A DNA stretch of 36,151 nucleotides from Smithella sp. M82 (GTDB lineage: Bacteria > Desulfobacterota > Syntrophia > Syntrophales > Smithellaceae): NCBI GenBank assembly GCA_001683985.1, contig MAEO01000030.1:1-36151 (forward strand), written 5' to 3'. Below the pieces are notes generated by a model. That model saw nothing but the letters and a program-made list of their open reading frames with translations, was not told the origin of the DNA and ran no database searches. Shown here piece after piece: positions 25,224 to 36,151 of the stretch (position 1 is the first letter of the stretch; every line of letters starts with the position of its first letter). A program made the position numbers and the translations under genes.

Positions 25224-27719
25224 CTATTCCGCAGTGCCGTTGTCTTCGACCGCTCCATCAGCGTCATCATCGCCATTGCCGCTGGTTTCGGTTTCAGAAG
25301 TCGTGCGGGCGACGCCGACAAGTTTTTCTTCCGGATCCAGTTCAATAAGTTTCACGCCCTGGGTAACGCGATGATTGACCGGTATTTCCTGAACCTTCAG
25401 ACGGATAACTTTACCGGCATTGCTGATCAACATGACGTTGTCTTCACCGATCACCTGCAGGACGCCGGAAACATTACCGACCTTTTCAACTGTTTTGAGA
25501 TTGATCGTTCCTTTGCCGCCGCGCGACTGCACGCGATATTCGTCAACCGGTGTGCATTTGCCATAACCGTTTTCGGAAACGGTCAGCATGAACGTATTCT
25601 GGGCGGGAATATCCATGCCGATAACTTCATCGCCTTCATCCAGACTAATGCCGCGCACGCCGCGGGCGGTTCTGCCCATGTCGCGCACGTCGTCTTCTTT
25701 GAAGCGGATGGCCATGCCCTGTCGGGTCGCGATGAAGACGTCCTGATTGCCCATGGTCAACTGCACTTCAACCAGCTCATCGCCTTCGTCAATGGAAATG
25801 GCAATAATGCCGCCGGAACGCGGATTGGAATAAGCGGAGAGTTCCGTCTTCTTGATGATGCCTTTTTTGGTCACCATGACGATGAATTTATCTTCGGCAA
25901 ATTCTCGCACAGGCAGGGTTGCCATGACTTTTTCACCCGGAGCTAGGTTGATCAGGTTGACAATGGCCTTGCCCTTGGCCGCGCGCCCGGCCTGCGGAAT
26001 CTGATAGACTTTAAGCCAGTAAACCTTGCCGGCGCTGGTGAATACCAGCAGGTAGTTATGCGTGGAAGCGATGAAGATTTTTTCGACAAAATCCTCTTCC
26101 TTGGTGCCCATGCCGACTTTGCCGCGGCCGCCGCGGTGCTGGCTCTTGTAAAGGCTGACGGCGTTGCGCTTGATGTAACCGGCATGCGATATCGTGACAA
26201 CCACGTCTTCTTCGACAATCATGTCTTCGATATTGATGTCTTCGGAACTGGCAACGATTTCCGTGCGGCGCTCGTCACCGTATTTTTCCTTGATTTCATT
26301 GAGTTCGTCAATGATGACCTGGAGCACTTTCTGCGGGTCATCCAAAATCGCCTGCAGATGAGCGATGAGCTTGGTGACTTCGGAATATTCTTCATCAATC
26401 TTGGCTCTCTCCAGACCGGTCAGGCGCTGGAGTCTCATCTCCAGAATGGCTTTGGCCTGGATTTCCGACAACTTGAACTTGGCACATAACTGCGCGGACG
26501 CCTCAGCCGGCGTTTTGGACGCCTTGATAACTTTGATGATCGCGTCGATATTGTTGAGCGCGATAATCAGGCCTTCCAAAATGTGCGCCCGTTCCCTGGC
26601 GCGCGCCAGGTCGAACCGGGTGCGGCGCACCACAACGTCACGGCGGAAGATGATGAACTTTTCCAGCACTTCCTTGAGATTGAAGACCTGCGGACGGCCG
26701 TCGCATATCGCCAGCATGATGATGCCGAACGAACTCTCCATCTGTGTATATTTGTAGAGCTGATTGAGAATGATGGCGGAGTTTTCATCGCGCTTCAAAT
26801 CAATGACGATGCGGATGCCGTCACGGTCCGATTCGTCGCGCAGATCCGAAATGCCGGAAATTTTCTTGTCGCGCACCAGCTCCGATATTTTTTCAATCAA
26901 CGCGGCTTTGTTGACCAGATAGGGAATTTCCGTGATGACGATCGTTTCCTTGTCCGTGCGACCGTTCTTTTCGATCAGCGCGCGCGCTCTTGTGCGGATG
27001 ATTCCGCGTCCGGTTTTATAGGCTTCAACAATTCCTTCGCGGCCGTTGATAAACCCTGCTGTGGGGAAATCCGGACCCGGAATGTGGCGCATCAACTGTT
27101 CGATGGTGATATTGGGATTTTTGATGCAGGCAATAAGGCCGTTGACTACTTCCTTCAGATTGTGCGGCGGAATATTCGTGGCCATGCCGACGGCAATACC
27201 GGATGTGCCGTTGAGCAGTAAAAGCGGAATCCTGGAAGCCAGTAAAGACGGCTCCGTCAGGGATTCATCGTAGTTGGGAACAAAATCAACCGTTTCCTTT
27301 TCCAGATCGGCCAGCACTTCATCGGAGATGCGCGCCAGGCGGCTTTCCGTATAACGCATGGCCGCGGGCGGATCGCCGTCGATGGAACCGAAGTTACCCT
27401 GTCCGTCCACCAGCATGTAACGCAGCGAAAAATCCTGCGCCATACGCACCAGCGTATCATAAATCGCCGCATCGCCGTGCGGATGATATTTACCCATGAT
27501 ATCACCGACGATACGAGCGGATTTTTTGTAAGGTTTGTTATGGCGGTTGCCCATTTCATACATGGCATACAATATACGGCGGTGTACCGGTTTGAGGCCG
27601 TCGCGCACATCGGGAATGGCGCGACCGATGATGACGCTCATGGCGTAATCCATATATGATTTTTTCATTTCATCTTCTATATTCACCAGTATTTGCTTGT
27701 GGTGGATATCACGGTCCAT
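25224..27719 (-). CDS. gyrA: DNA gyrase subunit A
   Basis: Cleavage-rejoining subunit of the type II topoisomerase that introduces negative supercoils. ATG 27719 gives 831 aa and has AGGA about 9 bases upstream; the frame is open further up but family similarity starts at [20 protein letters not shown]. Catalytic Tyr is Y123 in [10 protein letters not shown]. The quinolone-determining region reads [11 protein letters not shown], so the residue equivalent to E. coli Ser83 is Ala84, with Asp88 kept. The C-terminal beta-pinwheel repeats are present, and the tail is acidic ([14 protein letters not shown]). It lies 81 bases downstream of gyrB. Confidence 0.97.
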   Translation of the reverse strand: MDRDIHHKQILVNIEDEMKKSYMDYAMSVIIGRAIPDVRDGLKPVHRRILYAMYEMGNRHNKPYKKSARIVGDIMGKYHPHGDAAIYDTLVRMAQDFSLRYMLVDGQGNFGSIDGDPPAAMRYTESRLARISDEVLADLEKETVDFVPNYDESLTEPSLLASRIPLLLLNGTSGIAVGMATNIPPHNLKEVVNGLIACIKNPNITIEQLMRHIPGPDFPTAGFINGREGIVEAYKTGRGIIRTRARALIEKNGRTDKETIVITEIPYLVNKAALIEKISELVRDKKISGISDLRDESDRDGIRIVIDLKRDENSAIILNQLYKYTQMESSFGIIMLAICDGRPQVFNLKEVLEKFIIFRRDVVVRRTRFDLARARERAHILEGLIIALNNIDAIIKVIKASKTPAEASAQLCAKFKLSEIQAKAILEMRLQRLTGLERAKIDEEYSEVTKLIAHLQAILDDPQKVLQVIIDELNEIKEKYGDERRTEIVASSEDINIEDMIVEEDVVVTISHAGYIKRNAVSLYKSQHRGGRGKVGMGTKEEDFVEKIFIASTHNYLLVFTSAGKVYWLKVYQIPQAGRAAKGKAIVNLINLAPGEKVMATLPVREFAEDKFIVMVTKKGIIKKTELSAYSNPRSGGIIAISIDEGDELVEVQLTMGNQDVFIATRQGMAIRFKEDDVRDMGRTARGVRGISLDEGDEVIGMDIPAQNTFMLTVSENGYGKCTPVDEYRVQSRGGKGTINLKTVEKVGNVSGVLQVIGEDNVMLISNAGKVIRLKVQEIPVNHRVTQGVKLIELDPEEKLVGVARTTSETETSGNGDDDADGAVEDNGTAE

Positions 27720-27800
27720 TTTGTTTATTCCTCTCTCTATATGAAAACCGGCCTCGTTACAGACGGCACAGTTATTAATCAAATGCTTTTAACTTGCCAA

Positions 27801-30212
<2,412 letters not shown>

Positions 30213-30224
30213 TCAAATCCTCTA

Positions 30225-31334
30225 CTATATTTTCAACGGCATAACTATACATAAATAATTATCATCTTCAGACTGCTTTATCACTGAAGGCTTTAATCCC
30301 AAACCAACTTCAAAAATAATCTGATCTTTATTAATCACTGATATTGCATCAATTAGGTAATTCACATTAAATCCACTATCCACAACATCACCTTTATAAT
30401 CGATATCTATCTCTTCTGTCGCTTCACCTACATCGAGGTTTGTCGAATTCAGTGTCAATTTCCCTTCAGCAAAAGACAGAATAACTCCTCCATAACGTTC
30501 CGAAGATACAACACTCATTCTCCTTAAAGCATGTAAAAAAGATTCCCTCTCCAGAGTAACGATAAATCCCTTTTCAGTTGGAATAACTTTTTTATAATCA
30601 GGATAATCTGCATCGACCAAACCAACTTTTAGAAGAGTATTTTCTGTTTTCACCACAAATGTATTTTTATGCAAACCGATATATATATCTTCATTTTCAT
30701 CAATAATCTTTTTAACTTCCATCAATCCTTTTCGTGGAATAATAACACCTTTTCCGGTTTTTAAGGAAGGTTCATAAGTATACCCCTTAGCCAACGCCAA
30801 ACGATGGCCATCAGTCGCTACCATCCGCAGTAAATGATTCGAACCATCTGTTCCTGCTTCCAGTAAAACTCCATTTAAGTTCTTTCTGGTTTCATCAGTG
30901 GCCATGGCAAATGCTGTTTTATTAATTAACTCTTTGATAATAATTCCTTTAATTTTATAAAGCTGAATATCTTTATCATCGATAATACTGGGAAAATCTT
31001 CAGCAGGAAGACCGGGAATTTTATAAAAAGCCCTTTGACACGAAATTTTTACAATATTATTCTTTTTTGTAAAATTGATAACTTCACCTTGAATCTCCCT
31101 TGCCATCTCATATATTTTTTTCGCTGAGATCGTTATTTCACCTTTTTCTACAACTTCAGCGTCATAATCAGAAATCAAACTTATTTCTCTGTCAGTAGCT
31201 ATAATTTTTAGTTTATTAGTATCAGCTTGTAAAAAAACATTATTTAAAATTGGTATTACTGTTTTCTTTTCAACAATTCCTAAAGTTTTTTGAATACCGT
31301 CGAGAAGGGTGTTTCTGTTTATTTTAAATTCCAT
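30225..31334 (-). CDS. dnaN: DNA polymerase III beta subunit (sliding clamp)
   Basis: Ring-shaped processivity clamp, 369 aa, of the usual length with three repeated domains. Typical segments are the N-terminal MEFKINRNTLLDGIQKTLGI, LLRMVATDGHRLALAKG in domain 2, and the C-terminal DNYLCIVMPLKI that forms the protein-binding pocket. GGAGG lies about 6 bases upstream of the ATG. It lies between dnaA and gyrB in the origin cluster. Confidence 0.97.
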   Translation of the reverse strand: MEFKINRNTLLDGIQKTLGIVEKKTVIPILNNVFLQADTNKLKIIATDREISLISDYDAEVVEKGEITISAKKIYEMAREIQGEVINFTKKNNIVKISCQRAFYKIPGLPAEDFPSIIDDKDIQLYKIKGIIIKELINKTAFAMATDETRKNLNGVLLEAGTDGSNHLLRMVATDGHRLALAKGYTYEPSLKTGKGVIIPRKGLMEVKKIIDENEDIYIGLHKNTFVVKTENTLLKVGLVDADYPDYKKVIPTEKGFIVTLERESFLHALRRMSVVSSERYGGVILSFAEGKLTLNSTNLDVGEATEEIDIDYKGDVVDSGFNVNYLIDAISVINKDQIIFEVGLGLKPSVIKQSEDDNYLCIVMPLKI

Positions 31335-31487
31335 AAATCCTCCGTTTATTGTTCTTTTATTATCTTATATATAAATAAATAGTACTAACAGTAAAGATTG
31401 TGGATATGTTAATAAAAAAAAATCTTCTAATAATAATAAAACTTTAAACCAATAAATACTGTTTATAAAACAACTAAAAAAAGTTTA
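31335..31487. other. AT-rich dnaA-dnaN spacer, candidate unwinding region
   Basis: A 153-base spacer with long A/T runs and very little G+C. TGTGGATAT at 31399-31407 is a one-mismatch DnaA box (reverse orientation), and TGTGGATTA at 31493-31501, in the last codons of dnaA, is another near match. With the boxes upstream of dnaA this suggests a two-part origin like those flanking dnaA in other bacteria. This is inference from motifs and composition. Confidence 0.5.
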
Positions 31488-32837
31488 TTATTTGTGGATT
31501 AAAATATCCTCAATCTCCCGAACAAGAATTTTTAATTTATTATCCACTTTAATACTATTTAATATTTTGTTATTGGCATAAATGATGGTGGAATGATCAC
31601 GTCCGCCGATTTTTTGACCAATATCTGGAAAAGAGTTATTTGTTAATTTTCTTGCCAGGTACATTACAATTTGCCGTGCAAAAACAACATTTTTATTTTT
31701 ATTATGGGCTTTTATATCAGAGATTTTTATATTTAATTTTCCGGCTGTAACTTTTATTATTTCTTCAATAGTTATTTCACCTTTCTTGTTTTGCTTTACT
31801 AAACTGCTTAATACTTCTTTAACTAAATCCAAATCTATATCCTTGCCGGTGAGAGAAGAATAAGCGCCGATTCTTACTAAAAATCCTTCTAATTCACGAA
31901 TATTAGATTCTACATGAGATGCAATATAATGTATTACATTATTAGGTAGTTTAATATTGTTTTCCTGTACTTTCTTTTCGATGATGGCTATTTTAGTTTC
32001 CATTTCCGGAGGTCGAATGTCGGCGATAAGCCCCCATTCGAAGCGTGAACGAAGCCGGCTTTCCAAATTTGGAATATCTTTAGGAAACTTATCACTTGTA
32101 ACGACTATTTGTTTTCCTGAGTCATGTAATGTATTAAATGTATGAAAAAATTCTTCCTGAGTTCTATCCTTTCCAGCTAAAAAGTGAATATCATCAATTA
32201 ATAAATAACTTATATTACGGTACTTCTCTCTGAATTTTGGCATCCTGTCATAGCGAATGGAATTAATCATTTCATTCATAAATTCTTCAGCTGATACATA
32301 CATTATATTGAGTGATGGATGAAGAGAAGATGCAAGCAGGCCAATAGCATTAAGTAAGTGTGTTTTTCCCAGACCGGATCCACCATAAATAAAAAGAGGA
32401 TTATAATTTTTAGCAGGCTGTTTAGCTACAGCGATAGAAGCGGCATGAGCAAATTGATTACATGAGCCAACAACGAACCTATCAAAATTATAGTTTTCAT
32501 TAAAAAATGAAAGATTTTTACCCCTAATAATGGTTGCGGTTGAAATATTTTTGGCGGGTATTGTATGCCTTGACTCAGGTTCCTGATCTTTTTCTTCATT
32601 TTTTGATAAAATAAAATTAATATCAACATCAATACCGGAAGCATTTTTTAGTGATTGTTTAATCGTAGAGGCATAATTGTCTAAAAGCCAATCCCTAAAA
32701 AACTTATTGGGGACGGCTAACTGAACACATTTATCCTCCATAGCAACCATTTTGATAGGTTTGATCCATGTATCAAAATTTTGCTTACTTATTTTTTCCT
32801 GAATAATTTTGCTGGTTTTGTCCCAAAATGTATCCAT
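31488..32837 (-). CDS. dnaA: Chromosomal replication initiator DnaA
   Basis: AAA+ initiator (449 aa) that binds DnaA boxes and melts the origin. Domain I is 1-75 (WDKTSKIIQEKISKQNFDTW). Domain II is a short linker (about 76-108). Domain III has Walker A G152-GSGLGKT and Walker B YLLIDDIHFLAGKD (from about 211). Domain IV has the DNA-binding signature GGRDHSTIIYA (from 411). Three DnaA boxes lie directly upstream of its ATG, which suggests autoregulation. Confidence 0.98.
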   Translation of the reverse strand: MDTFWDKTSKIIQEKISKQNFDTWIKPIKMVAMEDKCVQLAVPNKFFRDWLLDNYASTIKQSLKNASGIDVDINFILSKNEEKDQEPESRHTIPAKNISTATIIRGKNLSFFNENYNFDRFVVGSCNQFAHAASIAVAKQPAKNYNPLFIYGGSGLGKTHLLNAIGLLASSLHPSLNIMYVSAEEFMNEMINSIRYDRMPKFREKYRNISYLLIDDIHFLAGKDRTQEEFFHTFNTLHDSGKQIVVTSDKFPKDIPNLESRLRSRFEWGLIADIRPPEMETKIAIIEKKVQENNIKLPNNVIHYIASHVESNIRELEGFLVRIGAYSSLTGKDIDLDLVKEVLSSLVKQNKKGEITIEEIIKVTAGKLNIKISDIKAHNKNKNVVFARQIVMYLARKLTNNSFPDIGQKIGGRDHSTIIYANNKILNSIKVDNKLKILVREIEDILIHK

Positions 32838-32848
32838 TTTTTACAACC

Positions 32849-32880
32849 TTATCCACATATTTATCAACAGGTGTTGATAA
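32849..32880. promoter_or_regulatory. Cluster of three DnaA boxes, candidate oriC part
   Basis: TTATCCACA (32849-32857, perfect consensus), TTATCAACA (32861-32869), and TGTTGATAA (32872-32880, an inverted TTATCAACA) occur within 32 bases, between dnaA and parB. The sequence beyond to 32898 is AT-rich. The position is typical for bacterial origins and for DnaA autoregulation. Confidence 0.75.
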
Positions 32881-32898
32881 ATTATGGAAAACAATTCA

Positions 32899-33759
32899 TT
32901 ATTTTAAATCGTCAAGGATTACACCGGACAGCCGGTTTAACTCGTCCATGGATGTATAACGTATTTCTATAAAACCCTTGTTTGCCGAACCCTTGATTTG
33001 AACTTTTGCCATAAATTTTTCCGCCAATGCTTTTTCAAGATCGTTAAGAAAGCGGTCTTTTTGAATATCTGTTTTTTTGTTTTTGGTGATTACTTTTGCT
33101 TTTTGGATTAAGCGTTCCGTTTCACGTACATTTAAATCTTTTTTTAAGATTAAATTAAGTGCCGCTATTTGCTCTTCAACAGTATTGCATGCCAGTAAAC
33201 AGCGGGCATGGCCGGCGGAAATTTTCCTTGTTATCAGAGCTTCTTTTATTTTGGCCGGCAATTTAAGAAGTCGGATAGTATTGGCTACGGTCGAGCGGTC
33301 CTTGCCTGTTCGGGAAGAAACTTCTTCCTGAGAAAGATTGAACGTTTCGATTAGCGTTACGTAAGCGTTGGCTTCTTCCAGAGGATTTAAATCTTCCCGT
33401 AAAATATTTTCGATTAGTGATATAGTTGCTGATTCCACATCCGTCGCTTCGCGAATAACGATGGGAACTTCTTTTAAGCCGGCAGCCTGAGCCGCTCTCC
33501 AGCGGCGCTCGCCTGCAATTATTTCATAACCCGCATCTGCTTTTTTGCGAACAATAATCGGCTGAATGATGCCGCTTTGTTTAACGGAGGCAATCAGCTT
33601 TTTTTGATCGTCATCGTTAAAATTTTTACGGGGTTGATAACGATTCGGGGATAGTTCTTCAATGCCGCAGGATAAAGCGGGTTTTTTCTTATCAAAATCA
33701 TCTATTAAATCCGGGAAAATGGCACCAAATCCTTTTCCCAGTACATTTTTTTGCGCCAT
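32899..33759 (-). CDS. parB: Chromosome-partitioning protein ParB (Spo0J)
   Basis: CTP-dependent clamp that loads at parS sites and works with ParA to segregate origins (286 aa). The N-terminal ParB/Srx domain shows QSGIIQPIIVRK and AGERRWRAAQAAG. The helix-turn-helix contains LSQEEVSSRTGKDRSTVANT. The C-terminal dimerisation region ends the protein (GFIEIRYTSMDELNRLSGVI). Its ATG directly follows the parA stop with no gap, and GGGGAT supplies a ribosome site inside parA's end. Confidence 0.96.
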   Translation of the reverse strand: MAQKNVLGKGFGAIFPDLIDDFDKKKPALSCGIEELSPNRYQPRKNFNDDDQKKLIASVKQSGIIQPIIVRKKADAGYEIIAGERRWRAAQAAGLKEVPIVIREATDVESATISLIENILREDLNPLEEANAYVTLIETFNLSQEEVSSRTGKDRSTVANTIRLLKLPAKIKEALITRKISAGHARCLLACNTVEEQIAALNLILKKDLNVRETERLIQKAKVITKNKKTDIQKDRFLNDLEKALAEKFMAKVQIKGSANKGFIEIRYTSMDELNRLSGVILDDLK

Positions 33760-34527
33760 TTATATATCCCCTCGAATTATTTCCTGTGCCATTTCCATGT
33801 AAGCCAGAGCGCCACGTGATTTTATATCATAAAGAATAATTGGTAAGCCGTGACTGGGGCTTTCCGAAAGCCGTACGTTACGCGGGATTACGGTTTTAAA
33901 AACTTTGTCGCCAAAATGTTGCCGTACATCATCGGTGACTCGTCGAGACAGTAAATTACGCTGATCAAACATAGTCAGTAATATACCGCCGAGAACGAGT
34001 TGAGGATTTAATTGTGCTTTAACCATCTTTACAGTATTGAGTAAATATCCCAAACCCTCCATTGCAAAGTACTCGCACTGTAAAGGAACAATCAAAAAAT
34101 CGGAAGCAACAAGAGCATTGATAGTCATCATACCAAGTGATGGCGGACAATCAATTACTATAAAATCATACTGTCTGTCCAGAGAGTTTATTAAGTTTTT
34201 TAGTTTTTTTTCCTTGTTTTCCAGACCGACAAATTCAACTTCAATTCCAATAAGATCCTGAGTAGAGGGTACGATATCAAGATTAGGTAGTATTGTGTTA
34301 ATAATTACTTGTTCCAATGGTACCTGGCCGATCATGGCATGGTATAAATTATTAGTTTGAAAAGAGCTTCTATCTGCGCCCATACCGCTGGTTGAGTTAC
34401 TCTGCGAATCACCATCGATTAGCAGAGTTTTTTTTTCCGCAGCAGCCAGGGAAGCCGATAAATTTATCGCAGTGGTGGTTTTACCGACACCACCTTTTTG
34501 ATTTGCTATACATATAATTTTCTTCAT
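33760..34527 (-). CDS. parA: Chromosome-partitioning ATPase ParA (Soj)
   Basis: Deviant-Walker ATPase (255 aa) that forms a nucleoid-bound gradient for ParB-parS movement. The motif KGGVGKTTTAINLSASL starts at residue 11 with the signature lysine K11. IVIDCPPSLGMMTINAL is Walker B/switch II, and MFDQRNLLSRRVTDDV and VIPRNVRLSESPSHGLPII are Soj-type. It is translated together with parB. No strong Shine-Dalgarno is visible before the ATG. Confidence 0.97.
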   Translation of the reverse strand: MKKIICIANQKGGVGKTTTAINLSASLAAAEKKTLLIDGDSQSNSTSGMGADRSSFQTNNLYHAMIGQVPLEQVIINTILPNLDIVPSTQDLIGIEVEFVGLENKEKKLKNLINSLDRQYDFIVIDCPPSLGMMTINALVASDFLIVPLQCEYFAMEGLGYLLNTVKMVKAQLNPQLVLGGILLTMFDQRNLLSRRVTDDVRQHFGDKVFKTVIPRNVRLSESPSHGLPIILYDIKSRGALAYMEMAQEIIRGDI

Positions 34528-34599
34528 TATTTTATTGAGTGTAACAAAGTAAATTCTTTTGCAAGAACTGATGTTAGCACTAGCATAAAAAAGATATTT

Positions 34600-35280
34600 T
34601 TAGAAGGTTTTTTTGCTGAAAATTTGCTTTTTTCCGATAATAATTTTACGAGGTGCTTCCAGAAAAGGGGCATCTATATCATGTTGAATAAATTGGAATA
34701 TTTTATGTTGATTTTTAACCAATGAACACTGTTGTATTTCCTCTTCAACAGGGGGTCCTTTTAAGGCAATAATTTTGCCGTCAGGTGCAAGAAAAAATTC
34801 GCCTTGAGACAGTAATTCGGATAATTTAAACGTAGCCCGGGAAATTAAAATATCAAATTTTTCTTGCATTGAAACCATCTTAACAATGTTTTCAACGCGG
34901 TCATGAAGAACATAGGCAGAAGTTATATTCAAAAGTCGGATAATATGTTTTAGGAAAGAAACCTTCTTGCGATTAGCTTCTAATAAATAGAGTTCTAAGG
35001 AAGGTTGGACTATTTTTAAAGGAATGCCGGGAAAACCGGCACCACAACCGACATCGATCATCAGGGCGTTGGGCTTCCGGATGAATTGCCATGCTGTTAG
35101 TGAATCAAGAAAATGGCGAGTGATAATTTCTCGAGAAGAATTTTCAGAAATTAAATTGGTTTTTTCGTTCCATTGTAAAAGTTCGTTTCTGAAGATATCA
35201 AATTGGGCCAGTTGAATTTCATTCAGCACCAGTCCTAAATGTCGTGCATTGTTTTTGAGGGTAAGTATTTCCTGATTCAT
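34600..35280 (-). CDS. rsmG: 16S rRNA (guanine-527-N7)-methyltransferase
   Basis: SAM-dependent methyltransferase of 16S rRNA G527 (E. coli numbering), 226 aa. The SAM motif is DVGCGAGFPGIPLKIV, followed by ELYLLEANRKKVSFLKHI; the N-terminus has WNEKTNLIS and ITRHFLDSL. It is first in the rsmG-parA-parB order found near many origins; mnmG, its common neighbour, is not next to it. A gap of 72 bases separates it from parA. Confidence 0.96.
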   Translation of the reverse strand: MNQEILTLKNNARHLGLVLNEIQLAQFDIFRNELLQWNEKTNLISENSSREIITRHFLDSLTAWQFIRKPNALMIDVGCGAGFPGIPLKIVQPSLELYLLEANRKKVSFLKHIIRLLNITSAYVLHDRVENIVKMVSMQEKFDILISRATFKLSELLSQGEFFLAPDGKIIALKGPPVEEEIQQCSLVKNQHKIFQFIQHDIDAPFLEAPRKIIIGKKQIFSKKTF

Positions 35281-35456
35281 AGTATATAGATAACAAAAAA
35301 TATCTGCCGCCGCAAATGGTAATTAGCAGCACACAAAGCCACTTAGATAACCGGTAAAATCCGATTACATTGTTGTTATAGTAATGTCGTGTTAAAAAAA
35401 TTTCTTTATGTACTTATAAAAAGTAATTAAAACGAGGTTCTTGGATTGAAATTTTC

Positions 35457-35485
35457 TTGACAAGCAGGAATATTAGCCATTATAC
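35457..35485 (+). promoter_or_regulatory. Strong sigma70-type promoter for CBS gene
   Basis: TTGACA (35457-35462), a 17-base spacer and TTATAC (35480-35485). Expected transcription start is near 35492, about 40 bases before the ATG at 35531. Confidence 0.7.
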
Positions 35486-35530
35486 TTGCAATACAAAAAC
35501 TTTTTTGAAATTAGGGGGAGGTATTGGGTT

Positions 35531-35974
35531 ATGCAGAGAGTGAGCGATATTTTAAAGAGCCGGGCGAAACAGATATGGTCGATTCGACCGGAGACTTCAG
35601 TATTTGACGCGCTGAAGCTCATGGCAGAAAAAGAAATAGGAGCTTTAATGGTCATTGATAAAAACGATAAAGTGGTTGGCATTATAAGCGAACGCGATTA
35701 TGCCAGAAAAATAATTCTCAAGGGTAGAACTTCTGTAAAAACCCCGGTGAAAGACATAATGACTCCTGTCACAAAGATGTTCAGGGTAAAACCAGAGACT
35801 CTGGTAGATGATTGCATGGTGTTAATGACGGGAAAACATGTCAGGCATTTACCGGTGTTCGACAAATCTAAAATTGTTGGTATTATTTCGATTGGAGACG
35901 TTGTCAAAGCAACCATTTCAGAGAAAGATTCTCTGATAAATCACCTCAGTGATTATATTGGCGGGAAATACTGA
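35531..35974 (+). CDS. CBS-domain-pair protein
   Basis: 147-aa stand-alone Bateman module. ATG 35531 has GGGGGAGG about 8 bases upstream; an earlier in-frame ATG at 35486 would start at the -10 element and is rejected. CBS 1 (about 8-60) contains GALMVIDKNDKVVGIISERD. CBS 2 (about 75-130) contains MTGKHVRHLPVFDKSKIVGI. Such pairs bind adenosine nucleotides and regulate other proteins. The partner is not evident. It diverges from rsmG. Confidence 0.92.
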   Translation: MQRVSDILKSRAKQIWSIRPETSVFDALKLMAEKEIGALMVIDKNDKVVGIISERDYARKIILKGRTSVKTPVKDIMTPVTKMFRVKPETLVDDCMVLMTGKHVRHLPVFDKSKIVGIISIGDVVKATISEKDSLINHLSDYIGGKY

Positions 35975-36006
35975 ACTCTGTATCACTTTTTTAATGTATT
36001 ACCTTT

Positions 36007-36039
36007 AAGGGCGGAGCTATGATACACCTGCCCTTTTTT
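36007..36039 (+). terminator. Possible rho-independent terminator after CBS gene
   Basis: AAGGGC (36007-36012) pairs with GCCCTT (36030-36035), followed by T residues. The 17-base loop is long and the stem short, so it is a moderate candidate. Confidence 0.5.
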
Positions 36040-36151
36040 ATTCGTGCTTATTTTAATTGTCTTAATATAATCCTGAATTAGTGGCATAAACCCTGCTTAA
36101 AATTAATATAATAGTTTGACATTATTGTGTATTTGTGATAATTTTCCTTCC

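Noticed and set aside
26058..27221. Long plus-strand frames opposite gyrA
   Set aside because: Mirror frames of gyrA codons; no independent features.
33118..33133. parS-like sequence inside parB (GTTTCACGT core)
   Set aside because: Only about 10 of 16 positions fit the consensus and the second half-site is absent. A true parS probably lies outside the window.

Overview
The window looks like a chromosomal replication-origin neighbourhood of an anaerobic deltaproteobacterium. A Syntrophales-like Desulfobacterota is my best guess, from gene content only: decayed acyl-CoA dehydrogenase/ETF and aryl-CoA ligase genes, a KamA-type aminomutase, RtcB with archease, and ParAB beside DnaA. No rRNA, tRNA or CRISPR array was recognised.

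Layout. 1-357 is the decayed end of an IS1380-type transposase. mutM (606-1379, minus) diverges from a four-gene plus-strand operon (1916-5783): a lysine 2,3-aminomutase-like radical SAM enzyme, two different ATP-grasp ligases of the D-Ala-D-Ala ligase fold, and a GNAT acetyltransferase. This operon is the most interesting unit in the window and looks like an uncharacterised pathway making or conjugating a beta-amino acid. It is followed by a truncated DUF47/PhoU-like gene with an apparent CTG start, a lysA-like decarboxylase (minus) and an IS481-type remnant. murI, a double-domain ThyX homologue, an MFS exporter and a TauE/SafE permease form a tightly overlapping plus-strand operon (9019-13573).

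13610-18040 is a gene graveyard. Decayed etfA, etfB and acyl-CoA dehydrogenase (minus), and decayed phenylacetate-CoA ligase plus ACT-domain protein (plus), flank three intact genes: ybaK-like, a thioredoxin with two zinc ribbons, and a Nudix hydrolase. The minus-strand block that follows holds an LpxL/HtrB-like acyltransferase with a tandem-repeat Cys4 protein, rtcB with archease, a zf-TFIIB protein and a P2-type cation ATPase. A second, broken copy of the archease 5' end lies on the far side of the ATPase.

25224-35280 is the origin-proximal cluster on the minus strand: rsmG-parA-parB-dnaA-dnaN-gyrB-gyrA, without recF between dnaN and gyrB. Three DnaA boxes lie upstream of dnaA, and a very AT-rich spacer with a further near-consensus box lies between dnaA and dnaN. 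A CBS-pair protein with a strong promoter diverges from rsmG at the right end. Small palindromic repeats are scattered through the intergenic regions, including a 145-bp element with 29-bp terminal inverted repeats and a TGTCATT-ended repeat family.
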